DNA from: an uncultured Clostridia bacterium
GTDB lineage: Bacteria > Bacillota > Clostridia > TANB77 > CAG-508
NCBI GenBank assembly: GCA_948896235.1
Contig: CAQUUC010000009.1
Span: 1-7,722 of the forward strand
DNA length: 7,722 nucleotides
Direction of reading: 5' to 3'
Below, one piece after another: positions 1 through 5,982 of this stretch. Both the position numbers and the translations under genes were made by a program. Positions within the stretch are counted from its first letter, which is position 1; each line of letters begins with the position of its first letter. The notes beneath the pieces are model-generated. The model was not told the origin of the DNA, did not search any database, and saw only the letters and a program-made list of their open reading frames with translations.

Positions 1-394
1 CTATACATTTTTCGAATTCTTTTCTTGCTTCTTCATATCTTTTCTCTATTACATAAATTTTTCCTATAAAAAATATGCTTTTATTACACGCTTTACCTTT
101 ATTGTTAATGGATTTAAAAAAACATTCCTTTGCATCTTTATACCTTTTTTGTTTAAAGATTACATATCCTTGCCTAAAATTAAAATCTTCTTTCTGTTTT
201 TCATAATATTTTTTCCTTTCTTCTTGCTTTGGTTTTTGAATTTCTCTTTTTTCTTCTTTGCCATCAATTTTCTCTTCTTTTTTCCATCTATATAATGTAG
301 TCACAGATATTCCAGTATCCTTTGATATATTGGCTATTTTTTCTTTCTTCATACGTTCAATTATTTTGCTTTTTACTTCTATTGAATATGCCAT
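1..394 (-). CDS. HTH-TPR fusion protein, N-terminal part (3' end off window)
   Basis: An open frame of 131 codons without a stop starts at ATG (complement 394-392) and leaves the window at its left edge. A strong ribosome binding site, AAGGGAGA (complement 410-403), lies 8 bases upstream of the ATG and fixes the start. Residues 1-40 form a helix-turn-helix of the transposase_8/HTH_23 kind, with ISKDTGISVTTLYRW at 23-37. A highly charged Lys/Glu-rich linker follows at about 40-70. Two TPR-like helical hairpins come next, at about 71-98 (the YKDA turn at 85-88) and about 105-131 (the YEEA turn at 120-123); further repeats may lie outside the window. A DNA-binding or DNA-derived head with a protein-interaction tail suggests a regulator or adaptor, but I do not recognise a named family and the function is unknown. 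No DDE transposase residues are seen. It is divergent from dapA and has its own promoter. Confidence 0.8.
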   Translation of the reverse strand, partial: MAYSIEVKSKIIERMKKEKIANISKDTGISVTTLYRWKKEEKIDGKEEKREIQKPKQEERKKYYEKQKEDFNFRQGYVIFKQKRYKDAKECFFKSINNKGKACNKSIFFIGKIYVIEKRYEEARKEFEKCI

Positions 395-424
395 TTCCTA
401 TATCTCCCTTCAAATTATGTAACT

Positions 425-453
425 ATTATATCATTTAAGTTGTCATAATTCAA
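425..453 (-). promoter_or_regulatory. sigma-A promoter of the HTH-TPR gene
   Basis: Read on the minus strand, TTGAAT (complement 453-448) and a perfect TATAAT (complement 430-425) are 17 bases apart. This predicts a transcription start near 418 and a leader of about 25 bases before the ATG at 394. The fit to the housekeeping consensus is the best in the window. Confidence 0.75.
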
Positions 454-473
454 TACGCATTTGTAATATTTTC

Positions 474-519
474 TAGATACCTATTCCCTTTTTCTTATTT
501 TTAACATATAATGTATCTA
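474..519. repeat. 7-bp inverted repeat in the divergent promoter region
   Basis: TAGATAC at 474-480 is matched by its reverse complement GTATCTA at 513-519, with 32 bases between. The right arm sits just after a possible dapA -10 box (507-512). A second, imperfect hairpin shares that arm: GTATC and ACAAA at 513-524 can pair with TTTGT and GATAC at 540-549. Either could be an operator or a leader hairpin, but in DNA this AT-rich a 7-bp match can arise by chance. Confidence 0.3.
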
Positions 520-533
520 ACAAAGTATATAAT
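507..533 (+). promoter_or_regulatory. candidate -10 boxes for dapA
   Basis: Two perfect TATAAT hexamers occur upstream of dapA, at 507-512 and 528-533. Neither has a good -35 at the usual 16-18 base distance; the closest is TTCCCT at 484-489 for the first box. The dapA promoter is therefore probably in this stretch, but which box is used cannot be decided from the sequence. Confidence 0.35.
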
Positions 534-573
534 TATAAATTTTGTGATACATAAGTTCTTAGGAGCTGATAAA

Positions 574-1459
574 ATGAAAAAATTATTATTTAAAGGTTGC
601 GCTACAGCAATCGCTACTCCTTTTTCAGATACAGGAGTTAATTTTGATGAATTTGGAAAATTAATTGACTTTCAAATTGAAGAAGGTATTGATGCCTTAG
701 TTGTTTGTGGAACAACTGGAGAATCTGCAACTATGACTGAAACTGAAAGAAAAGAAACTATGAAATTTGCTATAGAAAAAGTAGCAAAAAGAGTTCCTGT
801 TATATTAGGAACCGGCAGTAATTGTACTCGTACTGCAATAGAACTTACTAAATATGCGGAATCTATCGGTGCAGATGGAGTTTTAGTAGTTACTCCTTAT
901 TACAATAAAACTACTGAGAAGCGGTCTAATTAAACATTATGAAGCTATTGCAACTTCTACTAAATTGCCTATTATCGTATATAGTGTGCCTAGTAGAACC
1001 GGTGTAAATGTTACCCCTAAAACTTGCTTAGAATTATCAAAAATAGAAAATATTGTTGCTATAAAAGAGGCAAGTGGTAACTTATCACAAATAGCAGAAA
1101 TTGCTGCACTTTGTGGAGATAATTTACATATATACAGTGGAAATGATGATCAGGTTCTTCCTGTGTTATCACTTGGAGGAAAAGGCGTTATTTCTGTAAT
1201 TTCAAATATTGCACCAAAGAAATTTACAGATATGATTCATAATTATTTTAATGGAAATTTAGATGCTGCAACAAAAGTACAACTAGAAAGTATAGAATTA
1301 ATAAAAGCTCTATTTTGTGAGGTAAATCCTATCCCTGTAAAAGCTGCTTTAAATATTATGGGATATGATTATGGCACACCAAGATTACCTCTTATAGAAA
1401 TGTCTAGTACTAATAAAGAAGTATTAGAAAAAGCAATGAAAGATTATGGATTATTATAA
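574..1459 (+). pseudogene. dapA: 4-hydroxy-tetrahydrodipicolinate synthase, with a single-base frameshift
   Basis: DapA condenses pyruvate with aspartate semialdehyde in the cytoplasm, the first committed step to diaminopimelate, lysine and spore dipicolinate. The start is ATG 574, because AGGAG at 561-565 lies 8 bases upstream; an in-frame ATG at 511 has no such site. The frame from 574 ends at TAA 931-933 after residue 119. The remainder continues in the +1 frame from GGT at 923 to the stop at 1457-1459. Skipping one base at about 922 restores 294 residues, the usual family length. The restored protein keeps GTTGES (T47, T48), PYYNK (Y110), YSVPSRTG (Y136, R141) and the Schiff-base lysine in IKEASGN (K164). 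No other lesion is visible, so this is a very recent mutation or a sequence error. As read, the break separates Y110 from Y136 and K164, and neither piece can be an active enzyme. It stands alone, not in a lysine operon. Confidence 0.93.
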
Positions 1460-1466
1460 ATATTAC

Positions 1467-1497
1467 AAAAATGGATAGGTAAAGCCTATCCATTTTT
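1467..1497. terminator. two-way hairpin terminator between dapA and the LRR gene
   Basis: A perfect 13-bp stem, 1467-1479 with 1485-1497, closes a 5-base loop; its core is GGATAGG/CCTATCC. T-rich sequence follows on the plus strand, and the A-run of the left arm gives a T-run on the minus strand. It lies 8 bases after the dapA stop and 11 bases beyond the stop of the converging gene, so it probably ends both transcripts. Confidence 0.88.
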
Positions 1498-1507
1498 ATT
1501 AACTTTT

Positions 1508-3160
1508 TTAATTTACTGCTACTGCTCCCCAAGGTGAACCTTCTGCTGTTCCTGTATATGTTACATGTGCTACATTCTTAAATGCATTTTCGCCTATTGT
1601 TGTTACTGTATTTGGTATTTGTAAATCTGTTATACCCGTACATCCACTAAATGCAGAAACTTCTATAGTATTTACATTTTCTCCTATTTCTACATTTTGT
1701 AAATTTGTACATTCTAAAAACATACCTCCACACACATTGCTATCTATTTTTACTTTTGTTAAATTTGTATTACCTACAAAATCTCCACCACCAAATTCTT
1801 GTATATTGCTTCCACATTCAAATGTTTTAATTTTTGTACGATAAAAGCTCATTTCTCCTACAGTAGTAACACTGTTTGGTAGTACTAATTGTTCTAGTCC
1901 TGAAGCGGCAAATGCAGCTCTTCCTATCGAAATCAAATTTTTAGGTAAAGTTACTTGTTTCAAACTGCTTGTACTATCAAAAGCTTGCTCACCAATAATT
2001 TTAACTGAATCTGGTATATATATATCTTCTAATTGTTTGTTGTTCAAAAACGTTTGTAAACAAATTTCTTCTATTCCTTCTGGAATTTTAAAACTCGTTA
2101 AACTAGAGTTCATAAATACTCTATTTCCAATATACTTACATTCACCTTTTATTATACATTTTGTTAAACTTTTACATGCGAAAGCTTGATTTTCTATTCT
2201 ATCAACTCCATCATTAAATATTACCTCTGTTATATTATTAGATGAACTTTGTTGAAAAATATTAAATCCTACCTTTTCTACGTGTTTATTAAATACTAAT
2301 TTTTTTGTTTCAGTTGAAAAAGCCGCTCCATCAATTGTACCTATCGAACAGTCAAACACAACTTCTTCTAAACTAGTACAATACATAAATGTTCCATACA
2401 TATTTGCCACACTGCCTTTAATATTTACTTCTTTTAGATTTGTACAACTTTGAAATGCATATTCTAAATTCGCATCTTCACAATTTAAATCAAGCTTAAC
2501 CAATCCAGTTGAACCTATACCACCAAAATTAGTGCATTTTTTTATCACTCCTAATGTTTTTATTGAAAGGAGATTTGTATATCCACCACCAATTCCAGCT
2601 AAAGTCGTAACTTCCTGATGAACTACTAAGTCACCATCCATTAATGCTGGATTATTTGTTAATCTTGCATTACCAACTTCATCTACTGTTAACCAATTTA
2701 TATCTTTTAATTCTTGCCAACTATATACTAAGCTTCCATCTTTCCATAACCCCGCTTCCAATGCTACTCCTGGTAAATATATGTAATATTCATATTCCAT
2801 TGTTACTTTGCATAATATTCCTTCTGTTACTCCATTATCAACTAATATCCCATTTTCTGGCATACTTTCTACTTCTTCTACTTTTGCCACTTTTGAATGG
2901 TTTATTTCTTCTTCTAATTTTTTGGCCTTTATTTCTGTATCAAATACTCTATAATCTATATCTAATCCTGCATATGATACTTTTATTAGTTCCGTTTCTT
3001 CTGCCATTTTTTGTTTTATTGCTGCTTCCTTTACTGTATTAAGTAATCCATTTTTTCCTAGTAAGATACTTATTGTTACACTTGCTAGTATTAATAATAT
3101 TATAATTGTTACTATTAGTGCAATCAATGTAATTCCTTTTTCTTGTCCTAATTTCTTCAT
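1508..3160 (-). CDS. BspA-type leucine-rich-repeat surface protein with type IV pilin-like leader
   Basis: A 550-residue protein starts at ATG 3160, with AAGGGAGGAG (complement 3180-3171) upstream. The N-terminus, MKKLGQEKG followed by ITLIALIVTIIILLILA, is a class III (prepilin) leader: a short basic stretch, cleavage expected after G9, then a hydrophobic helix to about residue 34. Mature position 5, glutamate in most pilins, is alanine (A14). A charged helical segment covers about 40-95, and a spacer reaches about 180. From about 195 to 530 the protein is made of leucine-rich repeats of the BspA/LRR_5 type, with recurring units such as IPDSVKIIGEQAF (382-394), LPNSVTTVGEMSF (427-439) and IPNTVTTIGENAF (515-527). 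The tail GTAEGSPWGA (537-546) is the usual end of such proteins. Family knowledge suggests membrane or cell-surface anchoring through the leader helix and binding of host or neighbour-cell ligands by the repeats. The ligand is unknown. No LPXTG or other C-terminal anchor is seen. Confidence 0.9.
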   Translation of the reverse strand: MKKLGQEKGITLIALIVTIIILLILASVTISILLGKNGLLNTVKEAAIKQKMAEETELIKVSYAGLDIDYRVFDTEIKAKKLEEEINHSKVAKVEEVESMPENGILVDNGVTEGILCKVTMEYEYYIYLPGVALEAGLWKDGSLVYSWQELKDINWLTVDEVGNARLTNNPALMDGDLVVHQEVTTLAGIGGGYTNLLSIKTLGVIKKCTNFGGIGSTGLVKLDLNCEDANLEYAFQSCTNLKEVNIKGSVANMYGTFMYCTSLEEVVFDCSIGTIDGAAFSTETKKLVFNKHVEKVGFNIFQQSSSNNITEVIFNDGVDRIENQAFACKSLTKCIIKGECKYIGNRVFMNSSLTSFKIPEGIEEICLQTFLNNKQLEDIYIPDSVKIIGEQAFDSTSSLKQVTLPKNLISIGRAAFAASGLEQLVLPNSVTTVGEMSFYRTKIKTFECGSNIQEFGGGDFVGNTNLTKVKIDSNVCGGMFLECTNLQNVEIGENVNTIEVSAFSGCTGITDLQIPNTVTTIGENAFKNVAHVTYTGTAEGSPWGAVAVN

Positions 3161-3242
3161 TTTTCTTTTGCTCCTCCCTTTTATTTTTCACCTTAGTAAA
3201 CCTTTTTTGTTGATTTATATTATATTTTCTTGTTTATATAAG

Positions 3243-3270
3243 TTTATATATAATCTCTACACTATGTCAA
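3243..3270 (-). promoter_or_regulatory. sigma-A promoter of the LRR surface protein gene
   Basis: On the minus strand a perfect TTGACA (complement 3270-3265) and TATAAA (complement 3248-3243) are 16 bases apart. Transcription would start near 3236, giving a leader of about 75 bases before the ATG at 3160. Confidence 0.65.
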
Positions 3271-3351
3271 TACATGTTCTAAAATTATTTATACTTTTCA
3301 GTTAGTATTTACTTAATAAAAGTATTTTTTTTCATTTATTCGTATTTTTAC

Positions 3352-3391
3352 TTGAATTTATTTAATATTTGATATAGTATTTATATATAAT
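3352..3391 (+). promoter_or_regulatory. probable promoter of the DUF4912-GH57 operon
   Basis: TTGAAT at 3352-3357 and TAGTAT at 3375-3380 are 17 bases apart. A perfect TATAAT at 3386-3391 is also present but has no -35 at normal distance. One of these boxes probably drives the operon, with a leader of roughly 25-35 bases. The 259-base region between the divergent genes (3161-3419) holds this, the opposite promoter and AT-rich sequence, with no further gene seen. Confidence 0.45.
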
Positions 3392-3419
3392 TTTTTTATC
3401 GTACCAAGGAGGAAAAATA

Positions 3420-4253
3420 ATGCCAAGAAAAACAAAAGAACTAGAAGAAGTATCAGTAAAAAACGCAAAAAAAGTCCCAACCAAAAAAACTACTGCAAAA
3501 AAATCAGTAGTTACTAAAACTTCTACAAAAAAAGTAGCTAAAAAAGATAGTTTATCTAAATCTACAAATATCAAACCTTCTGGTACTACATTAAAACAAA
3601 AAACTACTAAAAGAACTTCAAAAAAAGATGATTCAAAAACCAGTGCACCTAATATAGTTTCTATAGTTGAATATTATGATTTACCTTTAACATACAATCA
3701 AACTATTGTAAAAATACTTGCTCAAACCCCTAATATGTTATTTGTATATTGGGACATTGCAGATACAGATAGAAAATCCTTTATAGAGCATTATGGAAAT
3801 AACTTTTTTAAAGAAACTAAACCTGTTTTAATTATTCACAATGAAACTATGAATTATTCTTTTGAAGTTGAGATAAATGATTTTGCAAACAGCTGGTATT
3901 TATACATTAATGACGCTGATTGTAAATATAGTATTGAACTTGGAAGACGTCCTTTAGCATATGTATCTACAGTAAAAGAAGAATATATTTATGTATCTTC
4001 TTCAAATGAAATAGACTCTCCCAATAATCACATTTTATTTGAAAGATTCAATCCAAATGTTACATACAAAAACTTAAAAAATGGAAACATTACAAAAAGA
4101 GATTTTAGTTCTCTTTCAAAATACAAAAATATGCAAGAAATATATAATATTTACGATTTATATAAAACTATTTATAAAGATGAACTATTTGGAGAAATAA
4201 TTAATGAAAATTTAACTAATCCATCTTCAATGTCTTCTTCTAGTTTTAAATAG
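3420..4253 (+). CDS. DUF4912 domain protein with Lys/Thr-rich N-terminal tail
   Basis: A 277-residue protein starts at ATG 3420, with AAGGAGG at 3406-3412 spaced 7 bases. Residues 1 to about 76 are low-complexity and strongly basic: about 22 lysines among Thr, Ser and Val, in KKxxxKK-like spacing that recalls histone H1-like bacterial tails. There is no signal peptide. A DUF4912 domain follows from about 85 to 210: it opens with YDLPLTYNQTIVKIL (86-100), then has NMLFVYWDI (105-113) and later WYLYINDADCKYSIELG (159-175). The C-terminal 60 residues are polar, with a serine-rich end. The biochemical role of DUF4912 is not known to me. The gene is 20 bases upstream of a GH57 branching enzyme gene on the same strand, a pairing I recall from other Firmicutes, so a role in storage-glucan metabolism or its localisation is inferred. 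The basic tail could bind nucleic acid, ribosomes or another polyanion; that too is inference. Confidence 0.85.
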   Translation: MPRKTKELEEVSVKNAKKVPTKKTTAKKSVVTKTSTKKVAKKDSLSKSTNIKPSGTTLKQKTTKRTSKKDDSKTSAPNIVSIVEYYDLPLTYNQTIVKILAQTPNMLFVYWDIADTDRKSFIEHYGNNFFKETKPVLIIHNETMNYSFEVEINDFANSWYLYINDADCKYSIELGRRPLAYVSTVKEEYIYVSSSNEIDSPNNHILFERFNPNVTYKNLKNGNITKRDFSSLSKYKNMQEIYNIYDLYKTIYKDELFGEIINENLTNPSSMSSSSFK

Positions 4254-4273
4254 GATTTACAAAGGAGAAAAAT

Positions 4274-5863
4274 ATGAATTCGAAAAAAGGATATGTAAGC
4301 TTTGTCTTACATGCACATTTACCTTTTGTGCATCACCCTGAAAGTGAAGATTATTTAGAAGAAGAATGGCTTTATGAAGCTATATCTGAAACATATATAC
4401 CATTATTAACTAATTTTAAAAAATTAGAGGAAGAGAAAGTTGATTTTAGAATTACTATGTCACTTACTCCCCCTCTTCTTTCTATGTTAGATAATAAAAT
4501 GTTACAAAGAAGATATATTAAATATTTAAAAAAACATATTGAACTTTCTAAAAAAGAAATACTTAGAACTGCAAATGATGAAAGACTTAACAAATTATCT
4601 AAATATTATTTTGATAGATATACTTCTGATTTACATACTTTCAAAGATATATATAATTGTAACTTAATAGAAGGTTTTAAACACTTCCAAGATATTGGTG
4701 TTTTAGAAATTATAACTTGTGGTGCAACTCACGGATATTTTCCCATTTTATATGTAAATGAGAAAACTGTTCGTGCTCAAATTGCAGTGGGTGTACAAAC
4801 TTATAAAAAATACTTTGGTAAAAATCCTCGTGGTATTTGGCTTCCTGAATGTGGTTATGTTCCTGAAGTTGATACATATCTAAAAGAATTTGGTATTGAG
4901 TATATTATAACAGAATCACATGGTATTTTATATGCTGACCCTACCCCTGTTTATGGAACATACGCACCAATTGTTACCAAAAATGATATTGTAGCTTTTG
5001 GACGTGATATCGAATCTTCAAGGCAAGTATGGAGTTCTATAAACGGATATCCTGGCGATTATAATTACCGTGAGTTTTATCGTGACATTGGTTATGATGC
5101 TGATTATGATTATATAAAACCATACATAGCTCACAATGGCGTAAGAGTTCATACTGGAATTAAATATTATAGAATTACTGGTGATACTGAAAATAAGGAT
5201 TATTATAATCCTATTTGGGCAATGGATTCTGTGGAAAAACAAGCTGGACACTTCTTTGATTCAAGGCAAGCACAAATTACACATCTTGCACCACATATGC
5301 ACGTTCCACCTATTATACTATGTCCATATGATGCTGAACTTTATGGTCATTGGTGGTATGAAGGTCCAGATTGGTTATATGTTTTATTTAAAAAAATTTA
5401 TTATGATAAATGTGATTTTGAATTAATAACACCTAGTGAATATATTGATAAATACCCAGAAATTCAGGAGTCTACACCTTGCCGTTCAAGTTGGGGTGCA
5501 AATGGTTATAGTGAAGTATGGCTAAATCATACAAATGACTATGCACACCGTCATCTACATATAGCAGGAGATAGAATGGTAGAACTTGCAAATTTATTTC
5601 CTAATGAAAAAAACAAACTAAAAAAACTTGCCTTAAACCAATGTGCTAGAGAATTATTACTTGCACAAAGTAGTGATTGGCTATTTATTATAACAAACGG
5701 AACTATGGTAGACTATGCTAAAAAAAGAATTAAAGATCATATAGGTCGTTTTACAAAATTATATTATATGTTAAAAGAAGATAATATTGATGAAGAATTT
5801 TTAAAAGATATTAGTAAGATTGATAAGATTTTTCCTGATATTGATTATATGATATATAAATAA
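4274..5863 (+). CDS. GH57 (DUF1957) 1,4-alpha-glucan branching enzyme
   Basis: A 529-residue cytoplasmic enzyme starts at ATG 4274, with AAAGGAG at 4261-4267. GH57 branching enzymes cut alpha-1,4-glucan chains and re-attach the piece by an alpha-1,6 bond, making branched glycogen. The five conserved GH57 regions are present in order: HAHLPF (13-18), CGATHGYFP (149-157), GIWLPECGY (187-195) with the predicted nucleophile E192, PYDAELYGHWWYEG (351-364) with the predicted acid/base D353, and SSWGANGYSEVWL (405-417) with aromatic W407 and W416. The C-terminal helical DUF1957 part spans about 430-529 and has RELLLAQSSDW at 459-469. Length and motif spacing match characterised branching enzymes rather than the longer 4-alpha-glucanotransferases of GH57. 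Tyrosines Y227 and Y230 lie about where the mobile loop of branching enzymes carries a tyrosine, but I cannot align this precisely. The enzyme could instead act mainly as a hydrolase, as some members do. It is co-transcribed with the DUF4912 gene. No GH13 branching enzyme (glgB) or other glycogen gene lies in the window. Confidence 0.92.
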   Translation: MNSKKGYVSFVLHAHLPFVHHPESEDYLEEEWLYEAISETYIPLLTNFKKLEEEKVDFRITMSLTPPLLSMLDNKMLQRRYIKYLKKHIELSKKEILRTANDERLNKLSKYYFDRYTSDLHTFKDIYNCNLIEGFKHFQDIGVLEIITCGATHGYFPILYVNEKTVRAQIAVGVQTYKKYFGKNPRGIWLPECGYVPEVDTYLKEFGIEYIITESHGILYADPTPVYGTYAPIVTKNDIVAFGRDIESSRQVWSSINGYPGDYNYREFYRDIGYDADYDYIKPYIAHNGVRVHTGIKYYRITGDTENKDYYNPIWAMDSVEKQAGHFFDSRQAQITHLAPHMHVPPIILCPYDAELYGHWWYEGPDWLYVLFKKIYYDKCDFELITPSEYIDKYPEIQESTPCRSSWGANGYSEVWLNHTNDYAHRHLHIAGDRMVELANLFPNEKNKLKKLALNQCARELLLAQSSDWLFIITNGTMVDYAKKRIKDHIGRFTKLYYMLKEDNIDEEFLKDISKIDKIFPDIDYMIYK

Positions 5864-5867
5864 CTTC

Positions 5868-5980
5868 TCTCTTTTCATACTTTAAACAAGTTTCCAAAAT
5901 AATGGATATTGCATAAAATAATGTATATCTAAAAAGTTTTGGTAGATACTATTTCTAAAGTATGAAAGGAGATTTTTTTT
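5868..5980 (+). promoter_or_regulatory. nested long hairpin plus U8 tract; terminator-like and covering the ytxC ribosome binding site
   Basis: TCTCTTTTCATACTTTA at 5868-5884 pairs with TAAAGTATGAAAGGAGA at 5956-5972: 17 base pairs, one of them G-U. Inside it, CCAAAA (5894-5899) pairs with TTTTGG (5937-5942). Further inside, 5904-5909 pairs with 5925-5930 and 5911-5914 with 5921-5924, around an AAAATA loop. The right arm is followed directly by eight Ts (5973-5980), as in an intrinsic terminator, and contains the only ribosome binding site of ytxC (GAAAGGAG, 5964-5971). It is the only terminator candidate after the GH57 gene. An alternative small hairpin, ATACT 5946-5950 with AGTAT 5959-5963, would compete with the outer stem. 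Confidence 0.6.
5876..5884 (+). promoter_or_regulatory. possible sporulation sigma (sigma-K/E-like) -10 element for ytxC
   Basis: CATACTTTA fits the CATANNNTA -10 pattern of sigma-K and resembles that of sigma-E. It lies about 100 bases upstream of a sporulation gene. AT-rich sequence about 15 bases further upstream (near 5854-5861) could hold a loose -35, but it is not distinctive. No good sigma-A promoter is seen in this gap. The match is short and may be chance. Confidence 0.25.
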
Positions 5981-5982
5981 AT

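Noticed and set aside
1..394. Insertion sequence (IS3 OrfA) at the left edge
   Set aside because: Only the helix-turn-helix head is transposase-like; the continuation is TPR-like, and no terminal repeats, target duplication or OrfB sequence are present in the window.
511..573. Longer dapA start at ATG 511 adding 21 residues
   Set aside because: No ribosome binding site lies before it, the extra residues do not resemble a DapA N-terminus, and it overlaps likely promoter sequence. ATG 574 has AGGAG at the right distance and begins like known DapA proteins.
395..573. Lysine riboswitch upstream of dapA
   Set aside because: The space is too short for the roughly 170-base lysine aptamer plus expression platform, and its conserved core elements are not visible. 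Only small AT-rich hairpins are seen.
913..935. Programmed +1 frameshift in dapA
   Set aside because: The AAG-CGG site gives poor re-pairing after a +1 slip, no stimulatory signal is seen, and DapA is not known to use frameshifting. A mutation or sequence error explains it more simply.
2644..3042. Leucine-rich 132-residue plus-strand open frame
   Set aside because: It is the antisense shadow of the LRR surface protein gene, with low-complexity Leu/Ile/Pro composition and no ribosome binding site.
3362..3574. Hydrophobic 70-residue minus-strand open frame
   Set aside because: It is antisense to the lysine-rich start of the DUF4912 gene, where Lys codons read back as Phe/Leu codons, and has no start signals of its own.
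5018..5426. Short open frames on both strands inside the GH57 gene
   Set aside because: They lie wholly within a gene with strong motif support, are rich in Ile/Tyr as expected from AT-rich out-of-frame reading, and lack ribosome binding sites.
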